Part shown: one piece after another, positions 35,617-43,579 of the stretch
Numbering within the stretch: the stretch's first letter is position 1
Layout: each line of letters opens with the position of its first letter
Assembly: GCF_001881565.1 (NCBI RefSeq)
Contig: NZ_MPDJ01000004.1
Coordinates: forward strand, 62,001 to 126,000
DNA from: Eisenbergiella tayi
Lineage (GTDB): Bacteria; Bacillota; Clostridia; Lachnospirales; Lachnospiraceae
Direction: 5' to 3'
DNA length: 64,000 nt
Notes under the pieces: generated by a model
The model's database searches: none
What the model was told of the DNA's origin: nothing
What the model saw: the letters and a program-made list of their open reading frames with translations, nothing else
Made by a program: the position numbers and the translations under genes

Positions 35617-36084
35617 CTATTTGCTGACTTTACAGTGCAGCTTTATTACTTCCAGTTTGAACACACAGGTTTCCTTCCATGAAATATCAGCGAATGCCTC
35701 ATCCTCGCCGGGAAGATAATGAGCAAGAAGGTGCTTCATCGCCTTCTTCTTTTCTTCCTCATCTTCCAGGAAAACCGGTTTTCCATAGCCTTCCCCATGA
35801 TTATAGAACATGGTATATTCTCCGTTTCCCATGGGCAGCATACAGTGATCGGAATCCATCTGAAAGTCAATTTCTTCTGCATTCCGGATCAATGCCAGCC
35901 TCTCCTCTTCCAAATCACCCTTGAAATAAAAAGTGAATTTTCCGTCCAGGAAGGTATAGCCAAAGGTCATGGGAACGATGGCTATCCGATTTCCTTCCGC
36001 AAGGCCCAGCCTGCATATATCACAACTGTCCACAATCTTAAGCATCCCAGCCAAATCAATGACTTTTCTTTCGTTCTTTATCAT
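35617..36084 (-). CDS. Pyridoxamine 5'-phosphate oxidase family protein
   Basis: The 155-residue flavin-split-barrel protein resembles the NimA-like group: VDSCDICRLGLAEGNRIAIV at the start, then FGYTFLDGKFTFYFKG and an IDFQMDSDHC strand. Members bind FMN and reduce small nitro or heme-like substrates, or have no known substrate. The substrate here is unknown. It is encoded 24 bases before the fusion glycosyltransferase gene's stop codon, so the two run in the same direction. Confidence 0.75.
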   Translation of the reverse strand: MIKNERKVIDLAGMLKIVDSCDICRLGLAEGNRIAIVPMTFGYTFLDGKFTFYFKGDLEEERLALIRNAEEIDFQMDSDHCMLPMGNGEYTMFYNHGEGYGKPVFLEDEEEKKKAMKHLLAHYLPGEDEAFADISWKETCVFKLEVIKLHCKVSK

Positions 36085-36108
36085 AAAACTCCTCTTCTTT
36101 TCTTACGC

Positions 36109-38016
36109 TTACTCCCAGTAAGCTTTATTCATCACATTGTACACGGTATCCATCAGCTGCATGGTCTGCGCTCTTTTATTCCCGCCGGAGGGAGGGGCTA
36201 CAGGCGGCAGTATTTTCAGGGTAAGGCACGGCTTTCTCCGGAGCAGGCCCGCTATTCCTCCCGGATGCCTGTAAGAAATCACCATGGGGATAACCGGGAC
36301 TCCCGCTTCACAGGCTGTAAGAAATGCCCCCCGCTTAAACCCCCTTATTCCCTGATAATAAGGATGCAGGACAACCTCCGGATAATAATGGATCCAATTG
36401 CCTCCGGCTACCCAGTTTCCGGTTTCTTCCATAAAGCGCCTGAATACCTGCCTGTTCTCCGGGATGGGAATCCCTCCCAGCAGGCGTATGATATGCCGGA
36501 TAAGCGGGATGCGGAAATTGGATTCCAAGGTAGGGAAGCAGACATTTTTATGCCGCAGCACATAGGACACCATCACACAGTCCAGCAGGTGCACATGGTT
36601 GCATACAGTGACCGCCCCGCCCTTTATTCCTTTCAGATTACTGCCGCCTTCTATTTTCAGCCCCCATATCGGCTTGATAAACAGAAATACCAACAGATAA
36701 ATCAAAAGCCGGACAAGGCCTCCTCCTAATATGAAGAAGGGGTTAGAGGGGAAAAAGCGATAGGAATCCTTCACATGAAAAGGAATAGGCGTCCACATTT
36801 TTACAATGTGTTTTTCCTCATAGACAACACCTGCCGTCTCTGTTTTTCCCTCCGCAAATTTCCTTCGGTTCTCCATGCGGAGTTTTTCCCTCCGGAAATC
36901 CTGAAGTTCCTCCTCAAACATCTGTTCCATACGGCTTACACAGTCATCCAGGGCAAATTCTTTGCCATGTTCACTATACAGCTTCTCCATCCTCCTGCGT
37001 TCCTCTGTCTCCTCAAGCCAGTAATCGATCTTCGCCGCCAGATCATCGCTGTCCCCTGCCTTAAACAGACTTCTCTCATCCAGGGCGAACTGCGGAGTAG
37101 CCGATTTGGGACTGTCGGCGATCACCGGGACAATACCGCTGGAAAAAGCTTCAATACAGGATATGGCCTCTATCTCCGCATCTGCCGCATGAACATACAA
37201 ATCGGTCTCAGAGAGAAGCTGAAGAAGCTTTTCATGGGAAAAGAAACGCATGATCGGCTTGTTTGTAAGCTTTCTGGAACGATACCGGTAACTCCCGTAT
37301 TTCAGTCCCTGACCTGCAAGAACAAGCTGGATACGGGATTCATATCTGGATTTGGCTATCGCATCTATGAGAATATCCTGCCTCTTTTCATTGGAAAGCC
37401 TTCCGATCATAAGCACTACATATTTGTCCTTCAGCTTTTCCGGCTTAGGCCTTTTCTGATATATAAAATCCGGATCCACGCCATTGGATATGACATGAAG
37501 CTTTGAAATATAATGATTCGCCTTCAGTTCCCCTGCGATAAAACTGCTGGGGCAGTGAATATGACGGAAATATTTATAAAACCGGTCCCAGAAGAAACGG
37601 TAAAGCCAGGCGTTAACAGCCTGCTGTTTTCCCAGATGCAGGGTATAGGTGATATTTTCCGGCTGTACATGAAAAGCTGCCGTATGGGGGACATCCAGTT
37701 CCCGCGCAATTTCCAGCCCCTTCATACTCAACCAGAATGGGAGCAGAAAATGAACCAGATCAGCCCAGCTGATGGCCTCCCTCAACACTTCTTCATCCGG
37801 CTTGGCAAATACCATCCCCTGTTTTGTCACAATATGACGGACAATGGGCGGAAGAAAATATTCTTTTACAAGGTATTTTCCATTCCCCGAATTCCCCGTA
37901 CTCACCACTCGCACCTCATGTCCATGAGCCGACAGCGTATGCGCCAGCCTTTGGGCAGTCATGGTAGTCCCGTTATTCCCTCTGTCATACTGATCAATAA
38001 TCAATAATATTTTCAT
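36109..38016 (-). CDS. Glycosyltransferase (GT4) fused to a PlsC-type acyltransferase
   Basis: This single 635-residue chain joins two lipid-modifying domains. Residues about 1-390 are a GT4 glycosyltransferase (MKILLIIDQYDRGNNGTT, HVISNGVD, VLMIGRLSNEKRQD, EAFSSGIVPVIAD). Residues about 415-635 are a 1-acylglycerol-3-phosphate-type acyltransferase with a membrane segment (VRLLIYLLVFLFIKPIW) and the HX4D motif in CNHVHLLDCV. The natural inference is a glycerolipid or glycolipid pathway in the cytoplasmic membrane, but the sugar and acyl acceptor are unknown. Both domains look complete. It follows the c-di-GMP gene by five bases. Confidence 0.82.
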   Translation of the reverse strand: MKILLIIDQYDRGNNGTTMTAQRLAHTLSAHGHEVRVVSTGNSGNGKYLVKEYFLPPIVRHIVTKQGMVFAKPDEEVLREAISWADLVHFLLPFWLSMKGLEIARELDVPHTAAFHVQPENITYTLHLGKQQAVNAWLYRFFWDRFYKYFRHIHCPSSFIAGELKANHYISKLHVISNGVDPDFIYQKRPKPEKLKDKYVVLMIGRLSNEKRQDILIDAIAKSRYESRIQLVLAGQGLKYGSYRYRSRKLTNKPIMRFFSHEKLLQLLSETDLYVHAADAEIEAISCIEAFSSGIVPVIADSPKSATPQFALDERSLFKAGDSDDLAAKIDYWLEETEERRRMEKLYSEHGKEFALDDCVSRMEQMFEEELQDFRREKLRMENRRKFAEGKTETAGVVYEEKHIVKMWTPIPFHVKDSYRFFPSNPFFILGGGLVRLLIYLLVFLFIKPIWGLKIEGGSNLKGIKGGAVTVCNHVHLLDCVMVSYVLRHKNVCFPTLESNFRIPLIRHIIRLLGGIPIPENRQVFRRFMEETGNWVAGGNWIHYYPEVVLHPYYQGIRGFKRGAFLTACEAGVPVIPMVISYRHPGGIAGLLRRKPCLTLKILPPVAPPSGGNKRAQTMQLMDTVYNVMNKAYWE

Positions 38017-38021
38017 TCGCT

Positions 38022-40268
38022 TCAGGCCTTTCCTGTTATGAATCTGGTAAATTCATCCTCCGGCATAGGTTTTGCATAATAATAGCCCTGACCGATATCA
38101 CAGTGAATGGAACGGATAAAATCCGCCTGAGATGCACTTTCCACGCCCTCAGTCACCGTTTTTATATGAAGCTCCCCGGCCAGGTTAATGATATTTTTCA
38201 TGATAATGTCCCTCTTTTCCTGCTCTCCGGTATCGGCAAGAAAAGCTTTATCCAGCTTGAGTTCATCGATATCCAGTTCCTTCAGTATATTGAGGGAGGA
38301 ATACCCGCTTCCAAAATCATCCATGGATACGGCAAACCCCATTTTATGCAGTTCCCTGACAAGTCGTTTCATTTCCTCCAGATTTTCCATCGTAATCCCC
38401 TCCGTAACCTCCAATATAATAAGAGAGGGATCAATATGGTGTTTTCTTATTATTTTCTCAATCTGATTCAAATAATCCTGCTTGTAAAAAAGGATTCTCG
38501 ACTGATTAACCGAAATACAGATTCCGGATATTCCCATTTTAAGAAGGCCGTTCAGATAAACACATGCTTCTTCCAGCATATACATATCAAGGTTGGTAAT
38601 GAACCCGTTCTGCTCAAATACCGGGATAAATTCATCCGGGTAAATCATCCCGCCCCGGGGACGCACCCACCGTACAAGAGCCTCTGCACCGCAGACCCTC
38701 CCGCTTTCCAGATCGACCTTGGGCTGCAGATACATGCGGTATTCCCTGTTGCTCAGCGCCGTATGCATAATACGTTCTATCTCATTGCGTTTTACTTCCC
38801 TTTCATGCAGTTCTTCACCATAAAAAATGATAGCGTCATTCTGATTCCCCTTGGCATTTTTCAAGGCCAGATCCGCCCTGTCCCAAAAGACATCAAAATC
38901 AACCCTGCCGTTATAATTTTCAACTGTTTTCACGCCGCAGTTGCACAGGATGCGGTACTCCTGAACGGGATCCAGCTGGCAGCGCGAAATGCTTTCCATA
39001 ACCTTGGTTAACCTGTCCGTCAAAGCCTGCTTTTCACCATATGACATAAGCAGGGCAAATTTATCGGAATTGTCTCTGCAGCACAGCTCAGTATTGTCTA
39101 TAGCATCCATGCATACCTGCGCGACATGCCTCAGCAGGACATCCCCTTTTTCATATCCGAAAAGCTCATTCACAAATTTAAAGTTGACAACATCCAGAAG
39201 CACCAGCGCATAGTCACTCTTCTGTTTCAAAAGGGACATGGCTTCTTCTACAAACCGGGCTTTATTATAGAGACCGGTAAGCGGGTCATAATAGGCGAGC
39301 CTGCGCATTTCATTCCGGTTATTGCGGATAAGCATATAAATATAGGCAAACAGAATGACAAGCAGTAAAATGATAATGGAAAAAACGGCGATTGCCACAC
39401 GGGTCATTCTATTAAAATTCGCATTCAGCGCCTTCTGCGGAATCATACACATCAAATACCAGCCGTTTCTCTCTATAGGAGCAAAAAACACCCAGAATTT
39501 GGTATTATTACGTGTGAAACCGGAAAAGAAGGTCTCTCCTGTTTTCAGCTGTGACAGCAGATTTTCCTCAATCCCTGCTCCCAGAAGATCCATATCAAAA
39601 ATATTCTGGCAGTCTTCGTTTTCAATCAGCTTATGGCCGGAACGGATTACGAAATCTCCGTTGCTGTCAATGATATGCAGATATGCGCTTCCATTGAATA
39701 TAGGACGGCTGATGATCTTCCCGAAGCTTTCATATTCACTGGCAGCGGTAAGCACTCCCAGAAGCTCCCCTTTTCTGTAAACAGGTACCCCATAGCAGTT
39801 AATATAACCATCGTCAAACCGATCCCGCATGGTATTGGAAACCACCGAATTGCCTTTCATGGCTTCCTGTATAAACTCTTCCTCTCCCAGACGGACGCTT
39901 TCATAGCGCACGCCGTCCATATCCACCAATTCACCAATGCCGTCAGTTCCCACAAACCCCATACGAATGAAATCATTCTGGTAATTTTCAATTTCAAGGA
40001 TATCCAGGATCTCATCCTCTTCCATTTCCTTTTCTCCCAGAATGGTCGACAGGGCCTCCAGCACATGAAGATAGCCTTCCATCTGCGTCACAATGGTACT
40101 TTTATATTGTTCCGTCACTTCGTTCAAATAGATCTCAGCCTCATTTTTCTGCGCCCTGCTCAGGGTAATAAAGGCCATAACTGCAGTGACTGCCAAGGCT
40201 GCAAATATACCGGCCGCCGTAACTGCCGCAATTGTGATCTGTTTTTTCAGTCTTTTTTCCGTTATCAT
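38022..40268 (-). CDS. c-di-GMP phosphodiesterase with extracellular dCache-like sensor and degenerate GGDEF
   Basis: The 748-residue protein has a transmembrane helix (about 9-32), an extracytoplasmic dCache/Cache-like sensor (about 35-285), a second helix (about 288-312), a GGDEF domain and an EAL domain. The cyclase signature reads NSDKF in place of GGDEF, so synthesis is unlikely. The phosphodiesterase domain keeps EALVRW, the LEVTEG glutamate, DDFGSGYSSL, KLDKAF and TVTEGVES, so it should degrade c-di-GMP. ATG at 40268 has GAGGG upstream. The sensed ligand is unknown. The next gene is the GT-acyltransferase, which could be regulated by the same signal. Confidence 0.88.
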   Translation of the reverse strand: MITEKRLKKQITIAAVTAAGIFAALAVTAVMAFITLSRAQKNEAEIYLNEVTEQYKSTIVTQMEGYLHVLEALSTILGEKEMEEDEILDILEIENYQNDFIRMGFVGTDGIGELVDMDGVRYESVRLGEEEFIQEAMKGNSVVSNTMRDRFDDGYINCYGVPVYRKGELLGVLTAASEYESFGKIISRPIFNGSAYLHIIDSNGDFVIRSGHKLIENEDCQNIFDMDLLGAGIEENLLSQLKTGETFFSGFTRNNTKFWVFFAPIERNGWYLMCMIPQKALNANFNRMTRVAIAVFSIIILLLVILFAYIYMLIRNNRNEMRRLAYYDPLTGLYNKARFVEEAMSLLKQKSDYALVLLDVVNFKFVNELFGYEKGDVLLRHVAQVCMDAIDNTELCCRDNSDKFALLMSYGEKQALTDRLTKVMESISRCQLDPVQEYRILCNCGVKTVENYNGRVDFDVFWDRADLALKNAKGNQNDAIIFYGEELHEREVKRNEIERIMHTALSNREYRMYLQPKVDLESGRVCGAEALVRWVRPRGGMIYPDEFIPVFEQNGFITNLDMYMLEEACVYLNGLLKMGISGICISVNQSRILFYKQDYLNQIEKIIRKHHIDPSLIILEVTEGITMENLEEMKRLVRELHKMGFAVSMDDFGSGYSSLNILKELDIDELKLDKAFLADTGEQEKRDIIMKNIINLAGELHIKTVTEGVESASQADFIRSIHCDIGQGYYYAKPMPEDEFTRFITGKA

Positions 40269-40465
40269 TGCGTCCCTCAAGGCAGATGTATTATCGTCTT
40301 ATAATGTATGTATTCCTATATGCGAGCATAAAACAACCTCTTTAATTATAACCTAGCCATTCCGGTTTGTACAGTGTACTCTGGACATTAAGTCAGGTAC
40401 TAAATAAGGAATACCCACAGGCAGAAGCAATCCTGACGGCATCACAAAAAAATTAAAAATGAAAA

Positions 40466-40512
40466 CCAAAAAATCCTTACACCGGGAATTGACCGGCATA
40501 AGGATTTTTTGG
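40466..40512. terminator. Bidirectional terminator after the S66 peptidase gene
   Basis: CCAAAAAATCCTTA (40466-40479) pairs with TAAGGATTTTTTGG (40499-40512), with an inner CCGG/CCGG pairing. It begins at the S66 stop codon and has T-runs on both strands. Confidence 0.85.
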
Positions 40513-41409
40513 TTATCCAATAAATAACAATTCACATTTCCCGGTATCTAATGCTGCGTCGCAGCCAATCGGCAGTATTGCATGGTTATTTCCATGACCG
40601 AAATCATCGCAATAGACCACTGGCACATCATGCTTTGCCCCAAAGCGTTTCAGGCGTTCCATCAATTCGGGATGTATCGACTCAGAATAATGTCCGAACA
40701 GCAATCCCGAGATATGATCAGCAAAATCACTCTGCTCTATATGTGAGATCAGCATACTCACCGTTCCGATATCATTGAACTGCTCATAATCTTCTAAAAA
40801 CAAGATATACTTTTCAGCATTGCCGTAATTGAAAAAAGGACTGTTCACCAAAAGCGCATAGTTTAATAAATATCCTCCTGTAAGCCTTCCTCTGCAAACG
40901 CCCGGATTTAATATATGCCACTTGCTGTTGCGCCTGAATGAGGTAACATTTCCATCCAGGAAGTGAGCAGCGAACTGCATGTAATCATAATGGCGCAAAT
41001 CCTTAAGCAGCCCCGGTGTCTGACCATAATATGTCATCAGGCCGGTCCTGTTGAAAATGGAATTCAATATGGAGGTCCCGTCGCTGTAGCTTACATATAT
41101 TTTGGGCTGCTTTCTGACGGCGGCATAATCAATCAGAGGAAGCAAATCAATGCTCCCTTCCCCTCCTCCAAAGAAAACCATTTTAACGGCAGGATCATTT
41201 ACCATTTCATTAAAATCGTCCGCACGTTCGTTTTCTGCCGCGATGTAGCCATAGGTATCTTTGTAGAGGTTTTTTCCTGCTTTTACACGAAACCCCATAG
41301 CTTCGATTCTGGACATAATTTCTTCGTAATCTTCAACAGATGCAACATGGCTTGGTGATACAATGCCGATGACATCTCCTTTATGAAGTAATTCTGGTTT
41401 GATAATCAT
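40513..41409 (-). CDS. S66 family LD-carboxypeptidase (LdcA/MccF-like)
   Basis: The 298-residue serine peptidase resembles muramoyl-tetrapeptide carboxypeptidases and the microcin-resistance enzyme MccF. The nucleophile region is YVSYSDGTSILN (about 105-116), and the C-terminal half carries LFGHYSE and GHGNNHAILPIGCDAAL, which supply the Glu and His of the triad. Either peptidoglycan recycling or self-protection against a peptide antibiotic is possible. AAAGGAGG precedes ATG 41409. A TATAAT on the minus strand at 41465-41470, in the loop of the adjacent repeat, could be its -10 box; this is tentative. Confidence 0.82.
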   Translation of the reverse strand: MIIKPELLHKGDVIGIVSPSHVASVEDYEEIMSRIEAMGFRVKAGKNLYKDTYGYIAAENERADDFNEMVNDPAVKMVFFGGGEGSIDLLPLIDYAAVRKQPKIYVSYSDGTSILNSIFNRTGLMTYYGQTPGLLKDLRHYDYMQFAAHFLDGNVTSFRRNSKWHILNPGVCRGRLTGGYLLNYALLVNSPFFNYGNAEKYILFLEDYEQFNDIGTVSMLISHIEQSDFADHISGLLFGHYSESIHPELMERLKRFGAKHDVPVVYCDDFGHGNNHAILPIGCDAALDTGKCELLFIG

Positions 41410-41447
41410 ATAACCGCCTCCTTTGAGCTTACTGACAGCATATAGAA

Positions 41448-41631
41448 AAAGACCCTGTATTGATATTATACAAGGTCTTTCTTCTATGTGCCAGGGTTAA
41501 AGTTATTCTCTAAAGGGTAAAGTCCTGTATTCTCTTATCTTCGCAGAGCATGCCTCTCGTGCCATAGTGATTTCTTGCAAAACTTTCCTAAAATCCAGTA
41601 ATCATGTGGGGTGAGGATAGTCCGGAGGACA
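41448..41631. repeat. Island left repeat: hairpin part plus 129-bp direct repeat (copy A)
   Basis: The hairpin AAAGACCCTGTAT/ATACAAGGTCTTT (41448-41480) is followed by a 129-bp block (41503-41631) that recurs at 46228-46356 with about 84% identity. In copy A the hairpin precedes the block; in copy B it follows it, so the two copies are circularly permuted. The block has no long open frame on the coding strand of its neighbours. It marks the left edge of a run of accessory genes. Confidence 0.85.
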
Positions 41632-41632
41632 A

Positions 41633-41673
41633 TATAAGGCTCCTATGATTATTATCTTCATAGAAGCCCCTTC
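41633..41673 (-). terminator. Probable terminator of the secreted protein gene
   Basis: GGCTCCTATGA (41638-41648) pairs with TCATAGAAGCC (41658-41668) with one wobble. On the minus strand the following sequence is TTATATTG, so the T-run is weak. Confidence 0.5.
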
Positions 41674-41708
41674 TACACATTATTTATTGAGTTACATTCA
41701 CGTCTTCA

Positions 41709-42590
41709 TTATTCAACTACAGTTCCGCCAAAAGCCCCAAGCAGATACATGTATCCATAGAAATCTGCGGGTTCCAGATTGCTGTAATCACTTCCTGCAG
41801 GAATGGTAAAACTGTATTTTACACCCTCATATGTAAAATCTGTTTTTAAGGAAACATCACCTTTCTCCTTCAAAACATCAAGTATATACTGAGGATAACA
41901 AAGCCATGCTTTATTATCAAAGGTTACAGTTGAGCCTGCACTTGCTTTCTTAATGGAATCCTCAAGATTCCGACGGATTGCAACGTTCGCAGAAATCGGC
42001 TGTCTCGCATCTATATGTCCGCAGTATATGCATTTGTATACGCTTTCACCATCTGTTGTTTCTGTGGGTTCCGTTTCCACTTCCCATTCATAATTATGGT
42101 TATGACCATTGCTACCCGAAGAATTACTGTCTGTTACCGGATCTGGAGTATTTATACGAGTCAGTCTGTCTGCCGTACGGCTCTCCCATGTACCATTCTT
42201 TTTTGTTACGTTCCAGCTAAGCATGGTTCCATTTCCGTCCATAAGAAATACAACTGCATCGTCTCCATCCTGTGCGCTGTCTCCTATCCTTTCTCCTCTC
42301 CAAAGGTCGTAATGCAATGTATCATTACCGCCATCTCTCATCACTACTTCGAGCGAATCGGCTTCCATATGATACTGTCTCGTATTATGACCACCACTAT
42401 ATTCATGGAATACCGTGCCATCCTCATAAAAGATAAATGTTTGAGACCCACTGATCCACTTCCCAAGAACCTCTTCCTTGGTGGCAGCCGCATTTGCAGT
42501 TATTGGCATTATAACAAATGCACCTACGCATAATGCCGTTGTCATAATACATGAAACAACCTTTCTAAAAAACCCTTTCCTACTACTCAT
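41709..42590 (-). CDS. Secreted protein with CxxC motif, function unknown
   Basis: This is a 293-residue exported protein. The signal peptide (about 1-33) ends at an alanine-rich cleavage site (ITANAAATKEE). The first half has tryptophan- and aspartate-rich beta sequence (GKWISGSQTFIFYEDG), then a Ser/Gly/Asn/His linker and the short motif YEWEVETEPTETTDGESVYK followed by CIYCGHID. That His-Tyr-CxxC pattern recurs in clostridial surface proteins. The final 90 residues form a beta domain (FTYEGVKYSFTIPAGSDYS). ATG at 42590 follows AAAGGAGG. It is controlled from a promoter overlapped by two direct repeats and faces an Xre regulator. Confidence 0.8.
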   Translation of the reverse strand: MSSRKGFFRKVVSCIMTTALCVGAFVIMPITANAAATKEEVLGKWISGSQTFIFYEDGTVFHEYSGGHNTRQYHMEADSLEVVMRDGGNDTLHYDLWRGERIGDSAQDGDDAVVFLMDGNGTMLSWNVTKKNGTWESRTADRLTRINTPDPVTDSNSSGSNGHNHNYEWEVETEPTETTDGESVYKCIYCGHIDARQPISANVAIRRNLEDSIKKASAGSTVTFDNKAWLCYPQYILDVLKEKGDVSLKTDFTYEGVKYSFTIPAGSDYSNLEPADFYGYMYLLGAFGGTVVE

Positions 42591-42663
42591 ATTTTCCTCC
42601 TTTGTAATGTCCCTGTTTTCGTCTAAAAGAAAAAGAGCATCTTTATTAATGTTTCTATTTTGG

Positions 42664-42710
42664 ATAATACTACATTTACCCCATTTAGTCAATATTAATA
42701 CCCCATTTAG
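42664..42710 (-). promoter_or_regulatory. Promoter of the secreted protein with twin operator repeats
   Basis: On the minus strand TTGACT (42687-42692), a 17-base spacer and TATTAT (42664-42669) form a promoter. Two exact 12-bp direct repeats, TACCCCATTTAG (42677-42688 and 42699-42710 on the plus strand), start 22 bp apart, about two helical turns. One lies in the spacer and the other just upstream of the -35 box. The divergent Xre regulator is the obvious candidate binder. Confidence 0.6.
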
Positions 42711-42762
42711 ACAGTTCTTATTTCGTATTCCTTTAACATAAAATAAATTAGGAGGTGATTAC

Positions 42763-43098
42763 ATGGACTATAAGAGGTTAGGCAAAAGAATTCGGGAAGA
42801 ACGTATAAAATTAAATCTTACACAGGCCCAGCTTGCAGAAGCCATTGATATATCAGACACTTATATGGGTGCTATTGAACGTGGAGAACGAAGTCTTACA
42901 TTAGACACACTTGTGAAACTCGTTAACAGACTTGGGGTAACTGTAGATTACATGCTGTCTGATTTTGTATCTGATAATAATTCCAATATTCTGGAACAAT
43001 TTAAGCAAATCATAGACGGTCAGCCTTTAGAGCGAAAACAAATGGCAATAAATGTATTACGTACACTCTTTTCCTATTTTGAAAAAGAGGTTGAATAA
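42763..43098 (+). CDS. Xre family helix-turn-helix regulator
   Basis: The 111-residue protein has the HTH_3 domain over residues 5-62 (RLGKRIREERIKLNLTQAQL, ISDTYMGAIERGERSLTLDT, LVNRLGVTVDYMLSDF) and a short helical C-terminal segment for dimerisation. AGGAGGTGATTAC precedes ATG. It is divergent from the secreted CxxC protein with 172 bases between, and the twin operator repeats lie between them. It probably represses that promoter and perhaps its own. Confidence 0.88.
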   Translation: MDYKRLGKRIREERIKLNLTQAQLAEAIDISDTYMGAIERGERSLTLDTLVKLVNRLGVTVDYMLSDFVSDNNSNILEQFKQIIDGQPLERKQMAINVLRTLFSYFEKEVE

Positions 43099-43109
43099 AG
43101 CAGGCTACT

Positions 43110-43316
43110 CTAAATTGTTTTGCCGACACGAAGGCTTCTCACAAAGTCAATATCTTCAATGAAACGTTTTATAGCTATATTAATCAGTGTCTCAACAGAT
43201 ATTGAGTATTCTGCAGCAAGTATATACAGTTTGTCATACAGTAAAGGATCCATAAGTTGAACTGTGAATTTTTCCATTGAGTTGCTATTTTTTATATCAA
43301 CGTATTTTTCTCCCAT
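43110..43316 (-). CDS. Small ribbon-helix-helix-like protein
   Basis: The 68-residue product resembles a short Arc/MetJ-type DNA-binding protein: a beta strand (MEKFTVQLMD), helix A (YDKLYILAAEYSI) and helix B (VETLINIAIKRFIEDIDFV). ATG at 43316 follows AGGAGA at about 11 bases; a longer frame upstream lacks a ribosome site. It is convergent with the Xre gene. It may be an antitoxin- or plasmid-like repressor, but no toxin partner was found next to it. Confidence 0.55.
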   Translation of the reverse strand: MGEKYVDIKNSNSMEKFTVQLMDPLLYDKLYILAAEYSISVETLINIAIKRFIEDIDFVRSLRVGKTI

Positions 43317-43510
43317 AATCAATTTAATCTCCTTTAAACTAATAGCTGAACTATTATTCTTTATTAATAAAATAATAAACAAGATTTAAAAGCTTTAGGT
43401 CTGCTGTCAGTAGACATTTATCCCTAAAATAAATTTCTACTGCATTTTTTTCTTCTCTAATCTTAACAACATTCTCTTCATACTTTGAATTACAAATATT
43501 TTTTGACAGC

Positions 43511-43543
43511 AAAAACCCCGTGCCTAAAGTGGCACAGGGTTTT
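43511..43543 (-). terminator. Terminator of the Ser/Thr kinase gene
   Basis: AAACCCCGTGCC pairs with GGCACAGGGTTT (about 43513-43542) around TAAAGT. On the minus strand it is followed by TTTTTGCTG. Confidence 0.75.
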
Positions 43544-43579
43544 ATTGTATTATAATAAAAATACCTCAAATAGAGTGGT

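Noticed and set aside
41601..41631. String GAGGATAGTCCGGAGGACA resembling the RNase P RNA 5' consensus
   Set aside because: Only a few bases match (GAGGAAAGTCCGG) and the rest of the block does not fold or align as RNase P; it is a repeated element.
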